Part shown: piece after piece, positions 46,468-54,809 of the stretch
How positions within the stretch are numbered: position 1 is the stretch's first letter
Layout: every line of letters starts with the position of its first letter
Source: Owenweeksia sp965229445
GTDB taxonomy: Bacteria > Bacteroidota > Bacteroidia > Flavobacteriales > Schleiferiaceae
Reading direction: 5' to 3'
Assembly (NCBI GenBank): GCA_965229445.1
Contig: OZ245876.1
Location: 2,170,001-2,234,000 of the forward strand
DNA length: 64,000 bases
Program-made: the position numbers and the translations under genes
Notes under the pieces: generated by a model
Seen by the model: only the letters and a program-made list of their open reading frames with translations
The model's database searches: none
What the model was told of the DNA's origin: nothing

Positions 46468-47508
46468 ATGAAAGACTACCTACCTACCATTCTAAGTAGT
46501 CTTTCCCTGGGAATATTTTTCTTAATGCTAGTTTTAAGTAGTTGTTCCAAGGATTTGATCTACTTCCCTAAATCAGTTCAGGAGGAGGTAGAAAAAACAC
46601 TTGACAATGGATATGATAGAATCATCGTTTGTGTAAACCAATCCGGAAAATCCTCACTATACAGCGCTGGTTGGAACAACCGGGAAAGCTTGGTTCCAGC
46701 AGACCCACACTCCCTATTTAAAATAGCCAGCATCAGCAAACTTTATATAGCGGCTGCCACAACTAAACTAGTTGCTAACCAGCAACTATCTCTGGAGAGC
46801 ACACTGGTACAGCTTATTCCTGAAGTAACTAATGAAATCGAATATGCCGATCAGATCACGCTGAGAATGATGTTAAAGCATCGCAGCGGTATTCCGGAGT
46901 ATGTTTATGAACCAGACTTTCCAAACCGGGACCCACAGGAAAGCTACATGGAAACAGCTACTCTCATATTTGATAAACCTGCTGACTTTAAGCCAGACAA
47001 AAAATACGGCTACTCCAATACCAACTACCTCTTGATTGGAGAGATACTGGACAGAACCTTAGGCTACAGTCACCATGACTACATCCAGGAGGAAATCTTA
47101 AAGCCCCTTGATTTGAAGAACACCTTCAGTTTGCTCAGTGAAGTGGATTCTAATGATGTAATGAGTGGCTATTACATCGGCGACGAAGGTGATTTAAAAA
47201 TGGATGACCACACTAGGCCTGGTGGATCTATGATAGCCAGTGCTGAAGATGTTGCGATATTTCTAAGAGGCCTGATTGATGGAACCTTACTTAATGACGA
47301 TGAGCAGGCCATCTACTCTTCGGTTTACGAATACGAACACACTGGGTGGCTGAATGGGTACACAAGCATTGTAAGGTATTATGGCGATATCGATGCCGTG
47401 GTGGTGCAGTTTGTAAATACCAGTAAAGGAGAAATGTTCTGGATTGGTCTGGAGCGATCTTACAACAAGATCGTACATGCTATAAAAAAGGAAAGCTTTA
47501 AGCAATGA
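46468..47508 (+). CDS. Serine hydrolase lipoprotein (beta-lactamase/D-Ala-D-Ala carboxypeptidase fold)
   Basis: A 346-residue protein with a lipobox near residue 26 (VLSSC). The class-C-like catalytic motifs are S88-I-S-K in FKIASISKLY, Y-S-N in YGYSNTNYLL, and an H-T-G near the C-terminus in YEHTGWLNGY, in place of KTG. Members include D-aminopeptidases, esterases and D,D-peptidases; the substrate here is unknown. Its last bases overlap the start of the next OMP gene (ATGA), so the cassette is translationally coupled. It is a paralogue of the hydrolase at 48065. Confidence 0.87.
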   Translation: MKDYLPTILSSLSLGIFFLMLVLSSCSKDLIYFPKSVQEEVEKTLDNGYDRIIVCVNQSGKSSLYSAGWNNRESLVPADPHSLFKIASISKLYIAAATTKLVANQQLSLESTLVQLIPEVTNEIEYADQITLRMMLKHRSGIPEYVYEPDFPNRDPQESYMETATLIFDKPADFKPDKKYGYSNTNYLLIGEILDRTLGYSHHDYIQEEILKPLDLKNTFSLLSEVDSNDVMSGYYIGDEGDLKMDDHTRPGGSMIASAEDVAIFLRGLIDGTLLNDDEQAIYSSVYEYEHTGWLNGYTSIVRYYGDIDAVVVQFVNTSKGEMFWIGLERSYNKIVHAIKKESFKQ

Positions 47509-48050
47509 AACGCTTTTTAATTTTAAGTTGTATCATTCTGATACCGCTCCTGAGCCACGGGCAAGAAAAAAAGCCTGATGGTAGTTTTGGCTTTGCTATC
47601 AATTCAGGTATGAACGGGGAAATTTACCCCATACAACTAGTTCCAAGTATTATTTACTTCAGGGGAAAAGGCCAGTGGGAATTAGGCGCCGGGCTGCACC
47701 CCCACATCCATAAAGATCAAAGAATACTAAGCCTGGAATTGAATTACAAGTACTTTCCCAATGGAACAGGGAATAAATTCAACATGTACCTACTTACGCG
47801 TATTTCTTACCTAAATAATAAATTGGAAACTTACTACCCCACCACTTACAACTACCTCTTATTAAACTGGGGGTACGGTTTTCAGATCAATGCCTTTGAA
47901 GAAACATATATCGGCACGAATGTGAGCCTTGGAGTTTTTACCCACCAAAAAAAATCTGAGAACCCCTACCCTCAATTTGCTTCGAATAATCTTTTTGATG
48001 AGTTTGGTCTTAACCTGGCCTTTCAGTTCAACATCGGGTATCGTTTCTGA
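47505..48050 (+). CDS. Outer-membrane beta-barrel-like protein, unknown
   Basis: A 181-residue protein with signal peptide (LLSHGQ, about residue 20) and strand pattern ending FNIGYRF. It overlaps the upstream hydrolase by 4 bp and precedes the second hydrolase by 14 bp. The size and C-terminus are like the OMP at 45812, supporting an ancient duplication of an OMP plus hydrolase pair. Function unknown; it may anchor or export the hydrolase partner. Confidence 0.7.
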   Translation: MKRFLILSCIILIPLLSHGQEKKPDGSFGFAINSGMNGEIYPIQLVPSIIYFRGKGQWELGAGLHPHIHKDQRILSLELNYKYFPNGTGNKFNMYLLTRISYLNNKLETYYPTTYNYLLLNWGYGFQINAFEETYIGTNVSLGVFTHQKKSENPYPQFASNNLFDEFGLNLAFQFNIGYRF

Positions 48051-48064
48051 TAATGTACTTTTAA

Positions 48065-49132
48065 ATGCCCACATTTTTGATGAAAATGAACAAACCAACC
48101 AAAACCATAATCAGAATAGTCTTATTAGTCGGAACAATTGTCTCCCTCTTCTTTGTGCCATGGTTACTGGTAAAAGCCTGGATACTTCCTTTACCTGATA
48201 CGATTCAAGAACAAGTTGACGATGCCATCGATCTCGGGTTTGATGGAATGATCGCTTATGTAGATGAAGCTGGCAAACCCCCGGCTTTTTATGCGGCTGG
48301 CTGGCATGATCGGGAAAAGAAAATACCGGCAAATCCTCATGCTTTATTCAAAATCGCCAGCATCAGTAAGCTTTATGATGCCGTGGCAGTGACCAAATTG
48401 GTACATGATGGAAGGCTTTCATTGGATAAAACATTAGTTGATTATCTGCCCGAACTTGAGGGAAGAATTGAAAACGCAGGCAATATCACTTTGCAGTTGA
48501 TGCTTCAGCATAGAAGTGGCATTCCTAATTTTACTGATACCCCTGATTTTTGGGCCGCCCCCACACAGAGCTATGAAGGAAGTCTTGCGTTGATTCTGGA
48601 CAAGCCGGCCAAATTTGAACCTGGTGAAGGCTATGAGTATTGCAACACAAATTATCTGATAATCAATAAGATAATGGATAATGAGCTGGGTTATGATAAC
48701 TTCAAATTCATACGGGAAGAAATTTTAACCCCGCTAAATCTTAACAATACATTTGGTTCACTGAAGGAGGTGAATTTGGACGATGTGATGAGCGGCTACC
48801 ATGTTGGCCATCCTTTTGATTTAAAGAATGATGAACTTGGTATGCTGGCTACAGCTGAAGACCTTGGTATTTTTCTACGAGCACTAAATGACGCCTGCCT
48901 GTCCGGTAGGCAGGGGTCACTGTTTGAACCTGGCGAACAGGAAATCTACTCTTCCATTTATGAGTATGAACATTCTGGCTGGGTTCCGGGGTACCAAAGT
49001 TTTGCAAAATATCACTCAGACCTGGATGCAGTTACGGTTGAATTCTACAGCACAACCGATCCAAAACTGTACAATTGGAACCTGTCAGAAATCATTAACA
49101 ATAGAATTGTCAAAATTCTTGAATGTAAATGA
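48065..49132 (+). CDS. Serine hydrolase (beta-lactamase fold), carries an inserted palindrome
   Basis: A 355-residue paralogue of the hydrolase at 46468 with S99-I-S-K in FKIASISKLY, Y-C-N in YEYCNTNYLI and H-S-G in YEHSGWVPGY. The N-terminal helix (IIRIVLLVGTIVSLFF) is a membrane anchor or uncleaved signal; starts at 48080 or 48086 are also possible. Between the counterparts of the paralogue's GLIDGTLLN and DDEQAIYSS there is a short in-frame insert encoding ACLSGRQGS, which coincides with a 21-bp perfect palindrome. The insert keeps the frame and lies on a surface loop before the third motif, so the protein is probably still active. Confidence 0.85.
   Translation: MPTFLMKMNKPTKTIIRIVLLVGTIVSLFFVPWLLVKAWILPLPDTIQEQVDDAIDLGFDGMIAYVDEAGKPPAFYAAGWHDREKKIPANPHALFKIASISKLYDAVAVTKLVHDGRLSLDKTLVDYLPELEGRIENAGNITLQLMLQHRSGIPNFTDTPDFWAAPTQSYEGSLALILDKPAKFEPGEGYEYCNTNYLIINKIMDNELGYDNFKFIREEILTPLNLNNTFGSLKEVNLDDVMSGYHVGHPFDLKNDELGMLATAEDLGIFLRALNDACLSGRQGSLFEPGEQEIYSSIYEYEHSGWVPGYQSFAKYHSDLDAVTVEFYSTTDPKLYNWNLSEIINNRIVKILECK
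48894..48914. repeat. Intragenic palindromic element
   Basis: CCTGCCT-GTCCGGT-AGGCAGG, arms of 7 bp with a 7-base loop, lies inside the second serine hydrolase gene and is absent from its paralogue. Elements with CCTGCC/GGCAGG arms are common between genes of Bacteroidota; here one has entered a coding sequence in frame. Confidence 0.8.
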
Positions 49133-49245
49133 GGCTATTAGCATAGCTTTCAGCTTATTCTGAAGAATAGCAGTACATAAGGAAGCTGGGCACCTTAACA
49201 ACACATAGTTTTAACAACAATTTTAAGTTTTCAAAATGAGCGGGC

Positions 49246-49252
49246 TATCTTG
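49246..49252 (+). promoter_or_regulatory. Candidate -7 box of the TPR/AraC regulator
   Basis: TATCTTG lies 19 bp before the ATG at 49271, within GGCTATCTTGCA, a stretch kept in the broken paralogue at 42703-42714. It is one base shorter than TAnnTTTG. The leader would be very short. Conservation in both copies is the main support. Confidence 0.5.
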
Positions 49253-49270
49253 CAGGTTCATACTATAGCC

Positions 49271-51055
49271 ATGCCAGCTACTTCCATAGCCGTACTTCCT
49301 TTTGTAAATATGAGTTCCAACCAGGAGAACGAATATTTCAGTGATGGTATAACCGAGGAAATCATAAATGCGCTAGCTAAAATCGAAAGCCTGCAGGTCA
49401 CTTCCCGTACCTCATCTTTCTTTTTTAAAGACAAATCAGTTCCAATAAAAGAAGTTGCAGAAACACTTGATGTATCGGTAATTCTAGAAGGTAGTGTACG
49501 CTCAGCTGGCAATACGGTTCGTATTACAGCCCAACTCATCCAGGCTGAAGATGATTTTCACTTTTGGTCAGAAACCTGGGACAGGAAACTTGAAAATATT
49601 TTTGAAATACAGGATGAAATAAGCTTGCACATCGCTGAAAAATTAAGGGAACAGTATGGACACTTTGAGATTGCGGAACACCTGGTAGAAAGGCAAACCG
49701 AAAGCCTGGATGCATACGAATACTCCCTGAAGGCAAAGTTTCTCTTCAACAAATGGAATCCCCAGGATGTGTCTGAGTCCATTGAACTTTGGAATAAAGC
49801 TCTGGATATTGACTCCAACCATATTCCTTCTTTAACTGGAATTGCAGATGCGTATGGTTTTATGGGCATAACACAAAATATGCCTTTTGAAGAAGCCTGG
49901 ACCAAAACTTCTGAATATACCAATAAGGCTCTAAAACTTGATCCGGAAAACGCTCCAGCCTTTTACCAGCTTGCCAATATTGCTTTTTTTGTGAATTCCA
50001 ATTTTCAGGAAGCCTACAAATACGCTAAAAAGTCAGTTGAGCTAAAGCCTCACTACCCGGAAGCCCTGCAGTTTATATCATTTTTACACCTACTGGCCGG
50101 AGATAAAAAACTGGCAGGTAGGTATCTTGATGAAGCATTAGAAATAGACCCTTTGAATCAGGAAACAATATTTTTTAAGGCCTTTTACCATTACAATTCC
50201 GGTGAGTTTGAAACCGCATTGCCTATTATCGATATGCTTCTTGAGAAGAATCCCCAAAACTTACCCGCAATTATTACCAAGTGCTATTGCTTTTTGAACA
50301 TGAATCGAGAAGGTGAAGCATTGACGCTTTTGGAAGAAACACCTGAGGAATATATTGTTCAGGAAAAACTTGGAATTACTTGCCTTGCCCATATTATTGC
50401 GGGAGACGAAATTAAAAGCAAGTCGAGCTTTCAGCAACTACATGAACAAGCTCAAAACCCAATGGCTTTTCAGGATCATTCCTACTTACTTCAGGCTTAC
50501 GCGCAAAAGGAAGAATACGACAAGGCTTTTGAATGGCTTGACAAAGCCATTCAGATGAAATCTTCTATACTGTACTTAGGGTTTGCCAATCCTCTTGCTG
50601 CCAATCTTCGCAAGGATGATCGCTACAAAATTTTCCACTCCCGACTCTATGGAGAATTGCCCAGAGCCAAACAAGAGAAGGAAAAAGCTGCTTTGCTGGA
50701 TGACAGAACCGCTAGTGACTATTCCACCAAGCTTTTATCTTATATGATGGAAGAACAGCCTTATCTCTCTCCAGATCTTTCGCTCCGATCTTTGGCAGAA
50801 AGAATCGAAATTCACCCCAATCAGCTTTCCTGGCTACTAAATGAGAGGCTGGGAAAAAATTTCAACCAGTTTATAAATCACTATCGGGTAGAGCATTTCA
50901 AGATTCTGGCAACCGATGAAGCCAATTCTCATATTTCCCTTATTGGCTTGGCGTATGAAAGTGGTTTTAACTCCAAAACTGTTTTCAACACATATTTTAA
51001 AAAAGAAGTAGGGATGACGCCTAAGGAATGGTTGAAATCCAGTACCAAAGTCTAG
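49271..51055 (+). CDS. TolB-like / TPR / AraC-HTH transcriptional regulator
   Basis: A 594-residue protein if started at ATG 49271. A TTG at 49250 in frame adds 7 residues but lies inside the proposed promoter. The N-terminus (MPATSIAVLPFVNMSS, EYFSDGITEEIINALA, ILEGSVR, VRITAQLI, FWSETWDR) is the TolB-N-like module common in CadC-like and adenylate-cyclase-type regulators. Several TPR repeats fill about 140-440 (LDPENAPAFYQLANIAF, YPEALQFISFL). The C-terminal 95 residues hold an AraC-type double HTH (LSLRSLAERIEIHPNQLSWLL, LIGLAYESGFNSKTVFNTYF). No sensor domain is visible; it is predicted cytosolic. It is likely the regulator of the OMP-hydrolase cassette directly upstream. Confidence 0.88.
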   Translation: MPATSIAVLPFVNMSSNQENEYFSDGITEEIINALAKIESLQVTSRTSSFFFKDKSVPIKEVAETLDVSVILEGSVRSAGNTVRITAQLIQAEDDFHFWSETWDRKLENIFEIQDEISLHIAEKLREQYGHFEIAEHLVERQTESLDAYEYSLKAKFLFNKWNPQDVSESIELWNKALDIDSNHIPSLTGIADAYGFMGITQNMPFEEAWTKTSEYTNKALKLDPENAPAFYQLANIAFFVNSNFQEAYKYAKKSVELKPHYPEALQFISFLHLLAGDKKLAGRYLDEALEIDPLNQETIFFKAFYHYNSGEFETALPIIDMLLEKNPQNLPAIITKCYCFLNMNREGEALTLLEETPEEYIVQEKLGITCLAHIIAGDEIKSKSSFQQLHEQAQNPMAFQDHSYLLQAYAQKEEYDKAFEWLDKAIQMKSSILYLGFANPLAANLRKDDRYKIFHSRLYGELPRAKQEKEKAALLDDRTASDYSTKLLSYMMEEQPYLSPDLSLRSLAERIEIHPNQLSWLLNERLGKNFNQFINHYRVEHFKILATDEANSHISLIGLAYESGFNSKTVFNTYFKKEVGMTPKEWLKSSTKV

Positions 51056-51438
51056 TTATTTCACAAAAAATCGATGAGTGTAACAGAGATGCAAGGAGCA
51101 TAGCTAGCCGCTTCTGTCCCCCGCTGGCCCGAAATAACCCTATATCAACTTCATTAGTAGAGATCGGCTGACCTTTCCCCCGCTTGCGGGGGTGCCTGAA
51201 AGGCGGGGGTGGACACACAAAGCCTGCGAACAAAAGTCACTGTGTCAATTTCATCGTCTCCACCTCCGGACCGTAAACTCCACCCTCGGCTCGTGGCCTC
51301 ACCACCCCTGCCAGCGGGGGACAAACCTGTATCAACTTTATTAATAGTGATCGGCCATCCTCTCCCCCGCTGGCGGGGGTGCCTGAAAGGCGGGGGTGGA
51401 ATTGATTAAATAAAAACCGGTTTCATTATTTTTATTCT
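51056..51438. repeat. Palindromic repeat pair R1-R2 ahead of the first endonuclease gene
   Basis: R1 (51175-51213) and R2 (51361-51400) are copies of a 39-bp element CCCCCGC-T(T/G)-GCGGGGGTG followed by a GCGGGGGTGGA tail, able to form a strong hairpin. Between them lies an inverted partner (CCACCCCTGCCAGCGGGGG, about 51310-51330) and a conserved spacer with AAAGTCAC. The sequence ends about 40 bp before the start of the DUF559 gene. No gene is present. Confidence 0.85.
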
Positions 51439-51828
51439 ATGCCTTCTAATCATTACTACAACAAAAACCTGAAAACCTACGCCCGTAAAAACCGTAAAGC
51501 TATGACCAAAGCTGAAGCTTGCCTCTGGAAATACGCCCTTTCTAAACGGCAAATGCTCGGTCAGCAATTCAGAAGGCAAAGACCTATCCACCACTATATC
51601 GTTGATTTTATTTGTCTCCCATTAGGCCTCATCATTGAAGTGGATGGTTACTCCCATCAAATTCCTGAAAACGAAGCCAAGGACCGACAACGCCAAAATG
51701 AACTAGAGACGCTGGGCTTTACTATAGTGCGGTTTACCGATGACGCTGTATTAAAAAACATTAATAAGGTGCGAGAGGTGATTGAGGGCTGGATCAGAAA
51801 ACTGGAATTAAAGAGAAATGATTCATAA
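51439..51828 (+). CDS. DUF559 endonuclease-like protein, copy 1
   Basis: A 129-residue protein of the DUF559 group, a small PD-(D/E)XK nuclease family related in fold to Vsr. It shows KAEACLWKYALSKRQ, FRRQRPI, IVDF (Asp), IIEVDGYSH (Glu and Asp around the active site) and GFTIVRFTDDAVL at the end, so all typical residues are present. It is set between palindromic repeat pairs and is 92 percent identical by eye (118 of 129 residues) to copy 2 at 52201. The ATG lies after an A/T-rich leader beginning right after repeat R2. Such genes are thought to act on DNA, but the target is unknown. Confidence 0.85.
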   Translation: MPSNHYYNKNLKTYARKNRKAMTKAEACLWKYALSKRQMLGQQFRRQRPIHHYIVDFICLPLGLIIEVDGYSHQIPENEAKDRQRQNELETLGFTIVRFTDDAVLKNINKVREVIEGWIRKLELKRNDS

Positions 51829-52200
51829 GAGTTCGGTTTATTCAATACCTGCTGATTTTCAGAATATAAGTCCACCCCCGGCTCTCCCGAAAGTTTTCTG
51901 GAGAGCCACCCCCCGCCAGCGGGGGATAAGTCCGTGGCAACTTTATTCATTGTAATCGGCTATCCTCTCCCCCGCTGGCGGGGGTGCCCGAAGGGCGGGG
52001 GTGGACAAACAAAACTTACTCACAAAAGTCACCGTATCAATTCCAAAGTTTCCTCCCCGGTCTGCGAACTCCCTCGCCAGCCCAACCTAACCTTTATCAA
52101 CTTCACTAAGAGTAATTAGCTGACTCTCCCCCGCTGGCGGGGGTGCCCGAAGGGCGGGGGTGGTGTTCCAAATAAAAACCGGATTCCTTATTTTTAATCC
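51829..52200. repeat. Inverted repeat stem plus R3-R4 palindrome pair
   Basis: Downstream of copy 1 is an inverted element CCACCCCCGGCTCTCC and GGAGAGCCACC (about 51870-51912) and CCCCGCCAGCGGGGG (about 51912-51926). R3 follows at 51966-52005 and R4 at 52125-52163, both with arms CCCCCGCTGGCGGGGG and a (G)CCCGAAGGGC second stem. The spacer between R3 and R4 resembles that of R1-R2 and R5-R6. No gene is present. Confidence 0.85.
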
Positions 52201-52590
52201 ATGCCTACTAATCATTTCTACAACAAAAACCTGAAAAATTACGCCCGTGAAAACCGTATGGCTATGACCAAAGCTGAAGCTTGCCTTTGGAAATATGCCC
52301 TTTCCAAACGGCAAATGCTCGGTCAGCCATTCAGAAGGCAAAGGCCTATTCACCACTATATCGTCGATTTTAGCTGCCTCCCATTAGGTCTCATCATTGA
52401 AGTGGATGGTTACTCGCACCAAATTCCTGAAAACGAAGCCAAGGACCGCCAACGCCAAAATGAACTAGAGGCACTGGGCTTCACTATAGTCCGGTTTACC
52501 GATGACGCTGTATTAAAGAATATTAATAAGGTCATAGAAGTGATTGAGGGCTGGATCAGAAAACTGGAAGTTGAAAGAAATGATTCTTAG
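52201..52590 (+). CDS. DUF559 endonuclease-like protein, copy 2
   Basis: A 129-residue tandem paralogue of the protein at 51439, differing at about 11 positions (for example K17E, I57S, R110I) and keeping IVDF and IIEVDGYSH. The copies start 762 bp apart, equal to the spacing of the surrounding repeats, so the whole repeat-gene unit was duplicated. Many of the amino-acid differences are non-conservative, yet the putative active-site residues are unchanged, suggesting selection to keep activity. Confidence 0.85.
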   Translation: MPTNHFYNKNLKNYARENRMAMTKAEACLWKYALSKRQMLGQPFRRQRPIHHYIVDFSCLPLGLIIEVDGYSHQIPENEAKDRQRQNELEALGFTIVRFTDDAVLKNINKVIEVIEGWIRKLEVERNDS

Positions 52591-52996
52591 AAGTTCTGCA
52601 TATTCAACACCTACTGATTTTCAGAATGTTAGTCCACCCCCGGCTCTCCCGAAAGTTTTCGGAAGAGCCACCCCCGCCAGCGGGGGATAAGTCCGTGGCA
52701 ACTTTATTCATTGTAATCGGCTATCCTCTACCCCGCTGGCGGGGGTGCCTGGAAGGCGGGGGTGGACAAAAAAGGCTTGCGAACATAAGTCAACGTGCCA
52801 ATTCCATAGTTTCCACCCCGGTCAGTGATATCCCTCGCCAGCCGGAGATTACCCGATATCAACTTCATTCATAGTGATCGGCTATCTTCTCCCCCGCTGG
52901 CGGGGGTGCCTGAAAGGCGGGGGTGGACGTCTTTGCGCCTTTGTATCTCCCTGCAATTCCGTTCCACATTATAATCCAGAACCTCTCCATCACAAT
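52591..52996. repeat. Inverted stem plus R5-R6 palindrome pair
   Basis: The arrangement after copy 1 is repeated: an inverted CCACCCCCGGCTCTCC / GGAAGAGCCACC element with CCCCCGCCAGCGGGGG (about 52633-52686), then R5 (52728-52767) and R6 (52888-52927). R6 ends the series. The rest of the stretch leads into the promoter of the MDR gene. Confidence 0.85.
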
Positions 52997-53032
52997 CCCG
53001 AACTCCTGAGGGGCCTAACCTGCCTTCCTTTG
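52997..53032 (+). promoter_or_regulatory. Candidate promoter with CCCGAACTCCTGAG box
   Basis: CCCGAACTCCTGAG at 52997-53010, then 18 bp, then TTTG at 53029-53032 within TTTGCCTCGTCAA. The same arrangement with equal spacing occurs at 55639-55674, so the two are probably co-regulated. TTTG would be part of the -7 region. Confidence 0.45.
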
Positions 53033-53082
53033 CCTCGTCAATGTCTGAGAATCAGGCGATCTAAACTTTAAAATTTATCGAC

Positions 53083-54075
53083 ATGCAAGCAAATAAAATG
53101 AAGGCAATTATAGCCACCGGTTACGGATCTCCTTCGGTTTTTGAACTTCAGAATGTAAACCGTCCTGCTGTAAAACCAAATGAAGTACTAGTAAAAATAC
53201 ACGCTACCACCGTAACCCGGGCTGACGCCATGATGCGCACCGGTAAGCCCTACATCGGGCGGTTGATGCTGGGCTTGTTCAAGCCTAAAAACCAAATTTG
53301 GGGTACCAGCTTTTCAGGGATAGTCGAGGCGGTAGGATCTGACGTTTCAAACTTTCAACCCGGCCAGAGAGTGTTTGGCGAAAACATTGAAACCTTTGGG
53401 GCTTATGCCGAATATATTACCGTCCCAGCCGATGGAACGGTGATGCCCCTGCCTGAAAATATCAGTTTCGAAGACGCTGCAGGAATTGGAGATGGCCCGG
53501 TTACTTCCCTGAATTTTTTACGCAACGTGAGTGGTGGTATCAAGCCAGGTCAAAAAGTACTCGTCAATGGCGCTTCTGGAGCCTTAGGTACGGCTGCAGT
53601 ACAGTTGGCTAAACAGTTTGGCGCCGAGGTAACCGGTGTGTGTAGTACCCGCAACATAGGCTTAGTTAAATCTCTTGGTGCCGACTATGTAATCGATTAC
53701 ACCAAACATGATTTTACGCGAAACGGCCAATCCTATGATGTGATTTACGACACCGTGGGAAAGCGAAGCTTTAAAGATTGTAAGCGGGTACTTGCCGAAA
53801 ATGGCCAATATCTATCTCCTGTGCTCAACTTCAAACTATTGTTACAAATGATGTGGACCTCAGCATTCTCTTCCAAAAAGGCAAAGTTTGCGGCCACGGG
53901 AATGCTCAAATCTCCTGAAATAAACGAGATGTTGGCAGAACTCATTGACATCATTCGCCAAGGCCGTTTAAAAACTATAATCGACCGACAGTATCCATTA
54001 GAAAAAGTCTCGGAAGCCCACTCCTATGTAAGCGCTGGCCATAAAAAAGGAAACGTGGTCATAGCTATCCAATAA
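53083..54075 (+). CDS. NAD(P)-dependent MDR-family oxidoreductase
   Basis: A 330-residue zinc-independent medium-chain dehydrogenase/reductase of the quinone-oxidoreductase type. It has a GroES-like N-terminal domain (VLVKIHATTVTRADAM) and a Rossmann fold with GASGALGTAAVQLAK (about 164-178). The structural and catalytic Zn cysteines are absent. Starts at 53083 or 53098 (MKAII) are both possible; the latter fits the family start. Substrate unknown. It begins a run of plus-strand genes and carries the first copy of a shared promoter motif 70 bp upstream. Confidence 0.85.
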   Translation: MQANKMKAIIATGYGSPSVFELQNVNRPAVKPNEVLVKIHATTVTRADAMMRTGKPYIGRLMLGLFKPKNQIWGTSFSGIVEAVGSDVSNFQPGQRVFGENIETFGAYAEYITVPADGTVMPLPENISFEDAAGIGDGPVTSLNFLRNVSGGIKPGQKVLVNGASGALGTAAVQLAKQFGAEVTGVCSTRNIGLVKSLGADYVIDYTKHDFTRNGQSYDVIYDTVGKRSFKDCKRVLAENGQYLSPVLNFKLLLQMMWTSAFSSKKAKFAATGMLKSPEINEMLAELIDIIRQGRLKTIIDRQYPLEKVSEAHSYVSAGHKKGNVVIAIQ

Positions 54076-54096
54076 TTTCCAGATACTTAAAAATTT

Positions 54097-54798
54097 ATGA
54101 GTATGAAATCATTAAAAACTACAGCACGCCTTACCGGCCTTGGCTACCTCATCATTTTTATTACCGGCTTTTTTGCCAATTTCTACACCCTTGAAAGTAT
54201 GGTGGTAGATGGTCATGGTCTATTAACTGCAGTAAATATTACAAACCGGATTTCACAGTTTCAAATTGGCCTGATAGCCTTTTCAATAATGGTTCTGGTT
54301 GATATCATCCTCGCGTTTCCTCTGTATAGATTGTTGAAAAATGAGAATGAAGGTATGGCCATCACTTCCGCCATCCTTAGGATTTTAAACGGAACCATCT
54401 TCGCAGTGGCTCTATTTAGCCTATTTGACATCGCAAGCCTTGCTATAAAATCTCCACAAGAATTAGCAGGGAATGTAGTCAGCTTGCTCGCACAGTTCAA
54501 CATGGTTTGGAATATTGGCCTGTTGTTCTTCGGTGTGCACCTCATTATGCTTGGATTGCTAATTTTCCGTTCCGTGAACTTTCCGCGGATAGTTGGAATT
54601 TTCCTACAAGTTGCAGGCTTGGGATACTTTGCTGATAGCGGCGCCCAGCTATTTCTAAGCAACTACCAAGATTATAAAGGGGTATTAGAAATTATAGTGA
54701 TTAGTGGCGGTGTTATCGGTGAGTTTTCACTTACGCTGTTCCTTCTTATAAAGGGGTTAAGATTTAAAAAATCATTAACTCCTCAGCTTGCTACATAA
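54097..54798 (+). CDS. DUF4386 membrane protein
   Basis: A 233-residue inner-membrane protein with about six hydrophobic helices, starting TTARLTGLGYLIIFITGFFANF and containing NMVWNIGLLFFGVHLIMLGLL, both typical of DUF4386. It is the second gene of the MDR operon (21 bp spacing) and a paralogue of the next gene. No function is known for the family. Confidence 0.8.
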   Translation: MSMKSLKTTARLTGLGYLIIFITGFFANFYTLESMVVDGHGLLTAVNITNRISQFQIGLIAFSIMVLVDIILAFPLYRLLKNENEGMAITSAILRILNGTIFAVALFSLFDIASLAIKSPQELAGNVVSLLAQFNMVWNIGLLFFGVHLIMLGLLIFRSVNFPRIVGIFLQVAGLGYFADSGAQLFLSNYQDYKGVLEIIVISGGVIGEFSLTLFLLIKGLRFKKSLTPQLAT

Positions 54799-54809
54799 AC
54801 CTATCATTC

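Noticed and set aside
51175..52927. Insertion sequence
   Set aside because: No transposase is present and the inverted stems do not form clear terminal repeats with target duplications; the nuclease is of DUF559 type.
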